NCBI RefSeq assembly: GCF_900106645.1
Contig: NZ_FNMV01000007.1
Location: 124,001 to 188,000, forward strand
Origin: Flavobacterium degerlachei
GTDB taxonomy: Bacteria; Bacteroidota; Bacteroidia; Flavobacteriales; Flavobacteriaceae
Direction: 5' to 3'
Length of the DNA stretch: 64,000 bases
Positions 1 to 7,140 of the stretch are shown piece after piece (the first letter of the stretch is position 1; each line of letters opens with the position of its first letter). The notes below the pieces were generated by a model that was not told the DNA's origin, made no database searches, and saw only the letters and a list, made by a program, of their open reading frames with translations. The translations under genes and the position numbers were made by a program.

Positions 1-1
1 C

Positions 2-79
2 GAATTTGCAATAGCTGATGATATTTTGCAACAAGATAGATCGGTGATTTCAAATCAAACTTTAGAAGATATGGTTTAA
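2..79 (+). CDS. 3' end of an unidentified gene (partial)
   Basis: An open frame enters from the left edge and ends at a TAA at 77-79. The visible 25 residues end in SNQTLEDMV and look like ordinary helical coding sequence. The upstream part lies outside the window, so the family cannot be named. It runs toward the ammonium transporter gene, so the two are convergent. Confidence 0.45.
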   Translation, partial: EFAIADDILQQDRSVISNQTLEDMV

Positions 80-116
80 TGAAAAAATAGTAAAACTATT
101 AATTCTTATAAAAACC

Positions 117-149
117 AAAACCCGCAACAAATAATATGTTACAGGTTTT
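117..149. terminator. weak hairpin between convergent genes
   Basis: AAAACC at 117-122 can pair with GGTTTT at 144-149, with AAC/GTT inside. It sits between the end of the left-edge gene and the end of the ammonium transporter gene, where a shared terminator would be expected. The stem is short and interrupted, so support is weak. Confidence 0.25.
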
Positions 150-185
150 AGTCCAAAAAACTAACTTGTTGAAAATTGGGTATAA

Positions 186-1385
186 TTAATTATTGTACAC
201 GTTTGTACCGTGCTCATGAATATCTAAACCATCTATTTCTTCTTCTTTGGTTACTCTCAATCCCATAGTTTTCTTTAAGATAAACAATACGATGAAAGAG
301 GTAGTGATTGCCCAAGCTCCAATTGCAAATACTCCAATTGCTTGAACTCCTAGTAAATTGAAACCTCCACCATAAAGTAAACCACCATCAGTTGCAAATA
401 CACCAACTAATAAGGTACCTAAAGCACCACATACTCCATGTACAGAAACTGCTCCAACTGGATCATCTACCTTTAATTTTTTATCAATAAACTCAATGGC
501 AAAGACAACTACTGTACCGCAAATAAGTCCAATAAAAGCGGCTCCAAACGGGCTAACTGCTGCACAACCTGCAGTTACTCCTACTAGACCTGCTAATACT
601 CCATTTAAAGTCATTGAAATATCTGGTTTTCCATATACTGCCCAAGTTACAAACATAGCAGCCAAAGCTCCTGTTGCAGCAGCAATATTTGTCGTTATAA
701 TGATACCTGCAACTGCAGTAGCATTATCTCCTGAAATTGCTAATTGAGAACCAGCATTAAATCCAAACCAACCCAACCAAAGGATGAAAACCCCTAGTGC
801 TCCTAACATAAGATTGTGACCTGGGATCGCATTTGATTTTCCGTCAGTATATTTTCCTATTCTTGGTCCAACCATGATTGCTGCTACTAATGAAGCCCAT
901 CCTCCTACAGAGTGCACAACTGTTGATCCAGCAAAGTCAATAAAACCTAAGTCAGTTAACCAACCGTCACCTTGCCAAACCCAGTGTCCTGAAATTGGGT
1001 AGATAAACACAGTCATCATCAAAGAGAAGATAAGGTATGTTGAGAATTTTGTTCTTTCAGCGATTGCACCTGATACAATTGTTGCGGCAGTTGCGGCAAA
1101 TACAGTTTGAAAAAACAAACTGTGCATGTCTTTGACACTATCAAAAAACAAGCTTGGATTCCCTATAAAAGATCCAATAGAATCACCATACATGATGGTG
1201 TACCCAATAGCCCAAAACCCGACAGTACCGATACAAAAGTCCATCAAATTCTTCATTATTATATTTCCACTGTTTTTTGCTCTTGCAAAACCAGTTTCCA
1301 CAAGTGTGAACCCAGCTTGCATGAAAAACACTAAAATTCCGCAGATTACCACCCACATTAAGTCTAATACAGCATTCGTATCCAT
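186..1385 (-). CDS. amt: Ammonium transporter (Amt family)
   Basis: This is an inner-membrane ammonium channel of 399 residues. The N-terminal Amt signature (QAGFTLVETGFARAKN, about residues 23-38) is intact. The pore twin histidines are visible as H158 (STVVHSVGG) and H316 (AVSVHGVCG), and about eleven hydrophobic segments span the protein. It starts 35 bases after the stop of the PII gene, the classic glnK-amtB arrangement in which PII plugs the channel when nitrogen is plentiful. There is no cleavable signal extension before the first membrane segment. Family assignment is secure; the exact substrate range is inferred. Confidence 0.97.
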   Translation of the reverse strand: MDTNAVLDLMWVVICGILVFFMQAGFTLVETGFARAKNSGNIIMKNLMDFCIGTVGFWAIGYTIMYGDSIGSFIGNPSLFFDSVKDMHSLFFQTVFAATAATIVSGAIAERTKFSTYLIFSLMMTVFIYPISGHWVWQGDGWLTDLGFIDFAGSTVVHSVGGWASLVAAIMVGPRIGKYTDGKSNAIPGHNLMLGALGVFILWLGWFGFNAGSQLAISGDNATAVAGIIITTNIAAATGALAAMFVTWAVYGKPDISMTLNGVLAGLVGVTAGCAAVSPFGAAFIGLICGTVVVFAIEFIDKKLKVDDPVGAVSVHGVCGALGTLLVGVFATDGGLLYGGGFNLLGVQAIGVFAIGAWAITTSFIVLFILKKTMGLRVTKEEEIDGLDIHEHGTNVYNN

Positions 1386-1420
1386 AATATATTTTTTTAT
1401 TTATTAGTTTTAAAAGTGAA

Positions 1421-1759
1421 TTAGCTAACAGCGTCCGTTCCCTTTTCTTTAGTTCTGATTCTGTAAGTTTCTTGTATGTCAGAAACAAATATTTTACCGT
1501 CTCCTACCATTCCAGTATAAGCAGACTCCAAAATGGCGTCAATAGTTTTTTCTAAAAAGGGATCTGTAACTACTACAGATATATATCTTCTTTGAATGTC
1601 TGTTGTACTATAAGTTATTCCTCTGTACACATGACCTTCTTTTTCATTTCCTACTCCGGTAACATCCCAGTAGCTAAAGAAATTCACTTCGATTTGATGT
1701 AATGCTTTTTTAACATCATCAAATTTTGATTTGCGAATAACAGCTTCGATTTTTTTCAT
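1421..1759 (-). CDS. glnK: PII nitrogen-regulatory protein (GlnB/GlnK family)
   Basis: This 112-residue protein has normal PII length. It begins MKKIEAVIRK, and the T-loop (YRGITYSTTDIQRR) keeps a tyrosine at position 50, where proteobacterial PII is uridylylated. The B-loop (TGMVGDGKIFV) and the C-terminal RIRTKE segment are also present. The T-loop differs from the usual YRGAEYxVDFLPK, which is common outside Proteobacteria and may mean another modification or none. The gene precedes amt, so a GlnK-like role in gating the transporter is the best inference. The choice between the names glnB and glnK rests on context only. Confidence 0.95.
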   Translation of the reverse strand: MKKIEAVIRKSKFDDVKKALHQIEVNFFSYWDVTGVGNEKEGHVYRGITYSTTDIQRRYISVVVTDPFLEKTIDAILESAYTGMVGDGKIFVSDIQETYRIRTKEKGTDAVS

Positions 1760-1856
1760 AATAAAATTGTTTTTTTTTACTTGATTTCAGGAGAATAGAA
1801 TGTACTCTCCTCTAATTTTTAAGGCTTAAATAAGATTTGGTTTATTTAGAGAAACC

Positions 1857-1922
1857 AAAGGGGTAATAATCCATTTAAAACTGGATAATAATGAGCGGAC
1901 TGACTTCGAAAACAGCCCCTTA
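1857..1922 (-). other. Branched inverted-repeat element between porin and PII genes
   Basis: The 176-base gap contains an outer stem (AAGGGG at 1858-1863 with CCCCTT at 1916-1921). This encloses a hairpin (1866-1873 with 1882-1889, one mismatch) and a smaller CTG/CAG hairpin near 1899-1915. On the minus-strand transcript this folds as a three-way junction. No run of T follows it, so it does not look like a plain terminator. It could set the porin:PII expression ratio or stabilise the porin message. Confidence 0.4.
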
Positions 1923-1935
1923 TATTTATGTTGGA

Positions 1936-2949
1936 TTAGAAACCGTAAACTAATGCTAAGGACATTTGTGAAGCAGATTTAGTTGGAGCTCCATTTGACT
2001 TAATAAAATTTTCCTCAGAACCATTATCTAATCTAAACTCAGGAATAAAAGTTAAACCTCCGGATTTTAAATTAGCAGAGAATGTTAATGCAGTAACTGA
2101 ATTATCTCCAGAACCTGCTTTGTAATCAAAATACTCAGCACGTAAACCTAAACCAAAGTGGTCGTTTACAGTATATGATGGGTAAACGGCAACACCTGAA
2201 TAACCTACATCACCTTCATTTGAATAGTCAGCAGCATTTAGTCCTAATAAAAATTTATCAGTTAGTTGGAATGTAGCTGTTAAGTCGATAATAGTACCAC
2301 TTACTGAACCATCCATAAAGTTGATATAAGCGCTTATGTTTTCAGTTGGAGTTAAAGACAATTGAGCTCCTACGGCATTCAGACCTTTAAATGCATCTGC
2401 AGTGTATGAATTCCAGGCATCGTTAAATGCACCTACCATTAAACCAACTTTATCAGAGATAGCATAATTTGCTTTTATACCTGCATTTTGAAATGGCCCA
2501 TTGGTAAATAAGTAAGAAGTTGAATAATGAAAATTGGCTAATGGAGAAATTACTTCATAACCTATAAATGTTCCCATAAAACCAGCTGTGAAACTTAATT
2601 TTTCAGTAGCTGCATAAGTAGCATACAAGTTTTGAATGTGGAATGAGTTAGCTCCTAATTCATCGTAAGTTCCGTCTGAATTTAAAATGGATTGAAATTG
2701 GCCTCTAGGTCCGAAAGAAATTTCACCTACAAAAGAAGTTTTTCCTGTAGTTTTTTTCAATGCAATATCAATCATTCCTAAAGAGACAGAATTTTGGTCA
2801 GAAGCAAAACTTGTTGGGATGTTTGCTGTTTTAGAAAAGTCATATTTATAATAAAGATCACCTGAACCTGAAATTTCTAGTGGAGTGTCTTGTGCAAATA
2901 CCGCAGTGGCTGTTAGCGCTAATGCTAAAGTTAATATTACTTTTTTCAT
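1936..2949 (-). CDS. Outer-membrane beta-barrel protein (porin-like)
   Basis: This is a 337-residue exported barrel protein. The start is placed at 2949 because a clean signal peptide begins there (MKKVILTLALALTATAVFAQ); the 21 codons upstream are polar and probably untranslated. The mature part alternates short beta strands (for example KLSFTAGFMGTFIGYEV) and ends in an aromatic residue (LALVYGF), as barrel proteins do. It resembles the OmpL-like barrel family often found beside amt and glnB in Bacteroidetes. It is the first gene of the operon and may supply an outer-membrane route for ammonium or small nitrogen compounds. That role is inferred from position. Confidence 0.8.
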   Translation of the reverse strand: MKKVILTLALALTATAVFAQDTPLEISGSGDLYYKYDFSKTANIPTSFASDQNSVSLGMIDIALKKTTGKTSFVGEISFGPRGQFQSILNSDGTYDELGANSFHIQNLYATYAATEKLSFTAGFMGTFIGYEVISPLANFHYSTSYLFTNGPFQNAGIKANYAISDKVGLMVGAFNDAWNSYTADAFKGLNAVGAQLSLTPTENISAYINFMDGSVSGTIIDLTATFQLTDKFLLGLNAADYSNEGDVGYSGVAVYPSYTVNDHFGLGLRAEYFDYKAGSGDNSVTALTFSANLKSGGLTFIPEFRLDNGSEENFIKSNGAPTKSASQMSLALVYGF

Positions 2950-3607
2950 GTTTAATTTAGTTTTAGTTAATTGATTGGTTTCTGTTGTTAGTTTGTTGTT
3001 GTGCTCGTTCATTTTTAGTGTTTTGTTAGTAGATTTTTAGAAAAGAATGATTTAGGGTGATAAACAAAATCTCCTTGGCTATTCTTGCATTTAAAACATG
3101 TTTTGTTGTTTATTGTGGCGAATTTATTAACTTTTATTTAAGAAAAATAAATATAATTTGACTTTTTGCTGAAAAAGATGCGGAATTATTAATAAACAAA
3201 AAATATAGAATTATAATATGGATATAATAATTTCTATTAATAAAAAACACAATATTCGTAATGGTATTTTTGAGCATACCCCCTATTTATTTATGGGGTG
3301 TAACATTTTTATTTGTACTAAGTTGTAATTTTACACGTATTTTAGTAGGGGCTGTGTGTTGTTTTTGTATTAAAAATCATGAGAATCTGCTTTTGTTGAT
3401 TTGCTGTTGGTTGAAGAAAAGGTGTGCTTTTGTGTTTTTCTAGAATTATCTGTTGTTAAAAAAAGTCATAAAAAAAAACATCACTTGGAGGTGATGGTTT
3501 AGCTCTTAAAAATTTATGATTTACTTTAAAAACGAAAATCTATAAGTTGAGGATTTCGCTATAGAAAGCTTCAACGTTTTTTTTCGAATGAAAGAAAGAT
3601 AATTCGA
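2950..3607. other. Intergenic region upstream of the porin operon
   Basis: This 658-base region is very AT-rich. It should contain the promoter of the porin-PII-amt operon on the minus strand, but no convincing TTTG/TAnnTTTG pair was found. It also holds the terminator of the next minus-strand gene near 3468-3496. A short open frame at 3261-3443 on the plus strand shows no recognisable start context and is not called. Confidence 0.5.
3468..3496 (-). terminator. Rho-independent terminator of the GYF_2 gene
   Basis: CATCAC (3479-3484) pairs with GTGATG (3491-3496) around a six-base loop. On the minus strand the hairpin is followed by a run of T. It lies about 110 bases beyond the stop of the gene ending at 3608. 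Confidence 0.7.
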
Positions 3608-4327
3608 TCAACGAATTTTTTCCAATTTTAAATAAAGGAGATTAATCTCTTGTTCTAATGTTGCAATTTCATTTTTTAAATATGAGATGTTGTTTTGTGC
3701 TAAATCGATATCTTCCATTCTTTGTTCTGGCGTTCTTAAGAATTGAAAATCGGCAGCGTTATTTAATTCAATTTTTGCGTTCTTTAACTTTGAGTAATTA
3801 ACAGAAAGTGAATTTTTAATTTCTAATATCCTATTAGTTATGTTTTGTTTTTCCTCTTTTGCTGCCCTCTCTAATTCTAGACTCTCTTGCTCAGCAATAC
3901 GTTTCTTTTGCTCCTGAATTTCTTTTTGCTGGAGTTGGTACTGCTCGTTGTTTTTCTCGGTCTGATTATTTTTTTGCTCGAAGCTATTTTTTCTGTTTTC
4001 TTGCAAATTATTGGTGATGAGTAGTACAATAACTAAAACCAATACTCCAGAAGCCAAAAAGAAGTTGCTTCTGCTTAACCCCAAGATATTATGATTCTTA
4101 ATTTTTTTTTGCACTTCTTCATTGGAAGGAAATGTCATGAAAGGTTTTATGGGCGGAGGAACTGTTGCTAAAAGACTTTTTAAATCATCTACTTCCGCAG
4201 CTGTCTTCCAGTCTTCCATGCCTGCACACCAAACGGGAGTTGTTCTAGTTATGTTCTTAGACTTTAACTCTTCAAAGGTAAAAGGACCTTTATTTTCATT
4301 TCCGTCGTGTAGGTAATAGATTTTCAT
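3608..4327 (-). CDS. GYF_2 (DUF4339) membrane protein with C-terminal coiled coil
   Basis: The 239-residue product begins with a GYF_2 domain (about residues 1-55). Typical features are YYLHDGNENKGPFTFEEL and the VWCAGMEDWKTA segment. A proline-rich linker follows, then one membrane segment (about 88-106, FFLASGVLVLVIVLLI). The rest is a charged, glutamine-rich coiled coil (about 110-239). GYF_2 domains are thought to bind proline-rich peptides. With no signal peptide, the GYF_2 domain would face the cytoplasm. It stands alone, so its partner is unknown. Confidence 0.8.
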   Translation of the reverse strand: MKIYYLHDGNENKGPFTFEELKSKNITRTTPVWCAGMEDWKTAAEVDDLKSLLATVPPPIKPFMTFPSNEEVQKKIKNHNILGLSRSNFFLASGVLVLVIVLLITNNLQENRKNSFEQKNNQTEKNNEQYQLQQKEIQEQKKRIAEQESLELERAAKEEKQNITNRILEIKNSLSVNYSKLKNAKIELNNAADFQFLRTPEQRMEDIDLAQNNISYLKNEIATLEQEINLLYLKLEKIR

Positions 4328-4550
4328 TTATAGTAGGGAGTAGTTGTTATATCTTAACTTGTTTTGAATTTTCAAAAGTACAAAAGAATTCAGTTCATTT
4401 TTATAATTTTCCTAAATGCTGGCTACTGTCAGATTAAAATAGTGAACTTTTCTGCTCGATAAATTCTATTCTTTTTCTTATAATAAAATGTAGCGAACAC
4501 TAAGATGTATGGACAATAAGATCCTGACATAATTAAGGTGTATTATCGCA

Positions 4551-5120
4551 TTATGGTTTGCTAAACATTTCTATTGTTTTTGCTATAGCTTCATCAAAAT
4601 TTTCCCAAGTAGTTTCGGATGTCAAATCAGTGGCGATAAAGGTTTTATTAAATTTTGATAGTAAGGTAAAATAAACATATCCGCCTAACTGTAGCTGAAA
4701 AGCAGCATTAAGTGTTTTATCTTTTTCTTCTATTGCAAATGTTTTTCCTACTTGTGCGTTGAAATATTTAAAAAGACTTTTCGTATCCTCATTATTTTCG
4801 ATTAGTTGCCAGCGTAGAATTTCCTGTGTCAACACATTTTCACGAAGTTCTTTAGTCCCTTCTTTGATGAAACTTTTTAAATTTTCAAGATTGTCTTTTT
4901 TCTCATCAATAGCCAAAAGAGATTTAAAAAAATCTCCTTTTTGGGCAAAAGTCAATAGCAAACCTTTCATTCCGCCAAAATAACGATAGATAAGTGCCTT
5001 TGACACGCCTGCCTCTTTAGCAATCGCATTAATTCCAACACCTTGTGGTCCTTTTTCCTTGAGGATGTCTAGAAAGGCTTTGTAAATTTTGTCCTCTGTT
5101 GCGGCTCTGTCTTTTTTCAT
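4551..5120 (-). CDS. TetR-family repressor, probable fatty-acid regulator
   Basis: This 189-residue protein has a TetR helix-turn-helix at about residues 20-50 (INAIAKEAGVSKALIYRYFG) and a divergent ligand-binding C-terminal half. Its ATG overlaps the stop of the transglutaminase-like gene by one base (TAATG), so the two are translationally coupled. The pair diverges from a beta-oxidation operon, and the shared region has palindromes suited to a dimeric TetR protein. By analogy with FadR/PsrA-type TetR regulators it probably senses acyl-CoA and represses both directions. The ligand is inferred. Confidence 0.88.
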   Translation of the reverse strand: MKKDRAATEDKIYKAFLDILKEKGPQGVGINAIAKEAGVSKALIYRYFGGMKGLLLTFAQKGDFFKSLLAIDEKKDNLENLKSFIKEGTKELRENVLTQEILRWQLIENNEDTKSLFKYFNAQVGKTFAIEEKDKTLNAAFQLQLGGYVYFTLLSKFNKTFIATDLTSETTWENFDEAIAKTIEMFSKP

Positions 5121-5776
5121 TATAAATTGGATAGATTTAAAACGCCTCCTAAGGTAATACCTGATTCATTTATTTTTGGGTAATGCTCTTTCATCAATTG
5201 AAACATAAAAGGTAAGGGTACTTCGTTAAAAGTCCCGTAATCTTGAAGATATTGCATAAATTCTTGATTACCGTTTTTATCAAATTCTTGAAATACCGAG
5301 TCGGTTTCTCCGTCAAATTCAAGAGGATGAACATTTAGAAGTTCGCATAGCTCTTTATTGAAAGCTGGAGTTGCTTTAATCCATTTGGAGTCAAGATACA
5401 TTTCTATATATCCGTGGGGAACCAATACATCGGAGCCAAACTTTTCTACAATTTGATCCACTGCGATGTGGTTTTTAACTTTTGCGAGTCCCAATCTTGC
5501 CGGAATATGGACCGCTCTCAGGATTGCTATCAAAATCACTACTTTGTCTATGCAGTGGCCTCTTTTGTGTGCTATTAATTCCGAAGCCCGCCAATCCTCA
5601 TTGATTAAACTAAATCGATAGGGATAATATGGCCAGTTATCACGTACATATAGATAGGCCTTTACGGCAAACTCTTTTTCCGTTAACGGTCCTTCGCTAT
5701 TTAGAAAAGTAACTGCATTTTGTATTTTTTCATTTGACAGATCGAAATGAAATGTTTCTTCGGTGTATTGTTTCAT
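5120..5776 (-). CDS. Transglutaminase-like (papain-fold) protein
   Basis: This 218-residue cytoplasmic protein has a transglutaminase-like core. The nucleophile is C75 (KRGHCIDKVV) and the histidine is H121 (VPHGYIEMYLDSKW). The usual third residue, an aspartate four positions after the tryptophan, is Thr136 here (WIKATPAFN), so hydrolytic chemistry may differ. There is no signal peptide. It is the first gene of a two-gene unit with the TetR regulator and diverges from the beta-oxidation genes. Its substrate is unknown; an acyl- or amide-related role in the same regulon is only a guess. Confidence 0.8.
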   Translation of the reverse strand: MKQYTEETFHFDLSNEKIQNAVTFLNSEGPLTEKEFAVKAYLYVRDNWPYYPYRFSLINEDWRASELIAHKRGHCIDKVVILIAILRAVHIPARLGLAKVKNHIAVDQIVEKFGSDVLVPHGYIEMYLDSKWIKATPAFNKELCELLNVHPLEFDGETDSVFQEFDKNGNQEFMQYLQDYGTFNEVPLPFMFQLMKEHYPKINESGITLGGVLNLSNL

Positions 5777-5790
5777 ATAGAATTAAAAAA

Positions 5791-5806
5791 GTAACCTTAA
5801 TGGTCA
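5791..5806. promoter_or_regulatory. Degenerate third operator-like site
   Basis: GTAACCTTAATGGTCA resembles the two palindromes at 5860 and 5890 but has one extra base between the half-sites. It lies just upstream of the transglutaminase start, where binding could repress the leftward genes. Confidence 0.35.
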
Positions 5807-5832
5807 TTTGCAATAGTAAGATTTTAATTTTT

Positions 5833-5840
5833 CAAAATTA
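5833..5840 (-). promoter_or_regulatory. Possible -7 box for the transglutaminase-tetR unit
   Basis: On the minus strand this reads TAATTTTG, a match to the Bacteroidetes -7 consensus TAnnTTTG. No clear -33 TTTG is visible. A start a few bases downstream would place the degenerate operator at 5791 within the leader. Confidence 0.35.
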
Positions 5841-5852
5841 AATAAATAAAAC

Positions 5853-5860
5853 TATATTTG
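5853..5860 (+). promoter_or_regulatory. -7 promoter box of the beta-oxidation operon
   Basis: TATATTTG is an exact match to the Bacteroidetes -7 consensus. Transcription would start around 5866, inside the first palindrome, so a bound repressor would block initiation. The -33 region is T-rich but lacks an exact TTTG. Confidence 0.55.
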
Positions 5861-5875
5861 TTACCGTATGGTCAC
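5860..5875. promoter_or_regulatory. Operator candidate 1 (TetR)
   Basis: GTTACCGTATGGTCAC is an imperfect palindrome with the same layout as the perfect copy exactly 30 bases downstream. It overlaps the end of the -7 box and the expected transcription start. Confidence 0.65.
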
Positions 5876-5889
5876 ATTTTTTATTTAAT

Positions 5890-5905
5890 GTTACCATTTG
5901 GTAAC
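5890..5905. promoter_or_regulatory. Operator candidate 2 (TetR), perfect palindrome
   Basis: GTTACCATTTGGTAAC has perfect 7-base arms around a two-base centre. It lies 14 bases before the thiolase ATG. The 30-base spacing to operator 1 is close to three helical turns, so two repressor dimers would bind on nearly the same face. Confidence 0.75.
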
Positions 5906-5919
5906 TTTAAATAAAAAAA

Positions 5920-7119
5920 ATGGACGCATATATTTATGATTCAGTTAGAACTCCTAGGGGCATAGGAAAAAATACAGGCTCTTTAGCGCTGCTTAGCCCA
6001 GTACAATTGCTAACGACTTTGCTTGTTGCTTTAAAGGAAAGAAACAATTTAGATACAAGCTTAGTCGAGGATTTAATTCTAGGTTGTGTGACTCAAACTG
6101 GTGAGCAAGGAGGGAATATAGCCAAAGTGGCTGCGCAATGTTCGAATTACGGAGATCACTTATCCGCTGTTACTTTAAATAGGTATTGCGCATCAGGGTT
6201 AGAAGCCGTCAATCAAGCGGCAGCCATGATAAAGTCGGGATGGTCTAATTTGATTATAGCCGGTGGCGTAGAGTCGATGTCCCGGGTTCCTATGGGAATT
6301 GATGGCTCTGCCTGGGTAATGGAACCCGAAGCTGCTTTTGGGAAATTTGTTCCTCAAGGAATCTCTGCTGATCTTATTGCTACTAAGTATGGCTATTCTA
6401 GAAATGATGTTGATCATTTTGCATTAGCTTCTCAAAAAAGGGCTGCAATGGCGCAAAAGAATGGTTTTTTTGATAAATCGTTAATTCCTGTAAAAGATAT
6501 TAATGGTTTAGTTCATTTAGCGAAGGATGAATATATTCGAGGCAATACCACACTCGAAATCTTAGCTGGTTTATCTCCAGCTTTCGAGAAAATGGGAGAA
6601 ATGTTATTTGATCAAACCGCTATAGATAAATATTTAGATGTAGAAAAAATTAATCATGTGCATCATGCAGGAAATGCATCGGGAATTGTAGATGGTGCAT
6701 CGTTAATGCTGATTGGTTCTAAAGAAATAGGAGAGAAATTAGGGTTAAAACCTCGTGCAAGAATAAAAATGGGAGCTGTAATTGGTAGCGAACCATTGAT
6801 TATGTTAGAAGGACCAATTCCAGCAACCAAAAAAGCGTTACGCAATACTAAGATGAATGTAACTGATATTGATCTTTTTGAAGTTAATGAAGCGTTTGCT
6901 GTTGTACCCATGCGATTGATGGATCATTTTAATATTGATCATTCAAAAGTGAATGTTAATGGAGGGGCGATTGCCATGGGACATCCGTTAGGAGCTACAG
7001 GTTGTATGATTTTAGGAACGGCTTTGGACGAACTGGAACGTCAGAATAAGAGTACGGCGCTGGCTACTTTATGTGTTGGAGGCGGAATGGGAATAGCAAC
7101 AATTATTGAACGTATTTAA
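5920..7119 (+). CDS. fadA: Acetyl-CoA acyltransferase (3-ketoacyl-CoA thiolase)
   Basis: The 399-residue enzyme cleaves 3-ketoacyl-CoA with CoA to give acetyl-CoA and a shortened acyl-CoA. The acylated cysteine is C90 ([11 protein letters not shown]). The C-terminal signatures [15 protein letters not shown] and CVGGGMG carry the histidine and second cysteine. The sequence matches full-length type-I thiolases. It is the first gene of the operon, 21 bases before the FadB-like gene, and sits directly behind the operator pair. Partnership with the multifunctional protein argues for degradation rather than acetoacetyl-CoA synthesis. Confidence 0.95.
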   Translation: MDAYIYDSVRTPRGIGKNTGSLALLSPVQLLTTLLVALKERNNLDTSLVEDLILGCVTQTGEQGGNIAKVAAQCSNYGDHLSAVTLNRYCASGLEAVNQAAAMIKSGWSNLIIAGGVESMSRVPMGIDGSAWVMEPEAAFGKFVPQGISADLIATKYGYSRNDVDHFALASQKRAAMAQKNGFFDKSLIPVKDINGLVHLAKDEYIRGNTTLEILAGLSPAFEKMGEMLFDQTAIDKYLDVEKINHVHHAGNASGIVDGASLMLIGSKEIGEKLGLKPRARIKMGAVIGSEPLIMLEGPIPATKKALRNTKMNVTDIDLFEVNEAFAVVPMRLMDHFNIDHSKVNVNGGAIAMGHPLGATGCMILGTALDELERQNKSTALATLCVGGGMGIATIIERI

Positions 7120-7140
7120 AAATTGATTATCTTTTAGATT

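Noticed and set aside
2950-3012. N-terminal extension of the porin gene to an ATG at 3012
   Set aside because: It would place 21 polar residues before a perfect signal peptide, so the internal ATG at 2949 is preferred.
3261-3443. Plus-strand frame of 60 codons with hydrophobic, cysteine-rich content
   Set aside because: No ribosome-binding context, promoter or conserved motif was seen; it lies in AT-rich intergenic DNA and overlaps nothing that supports it.
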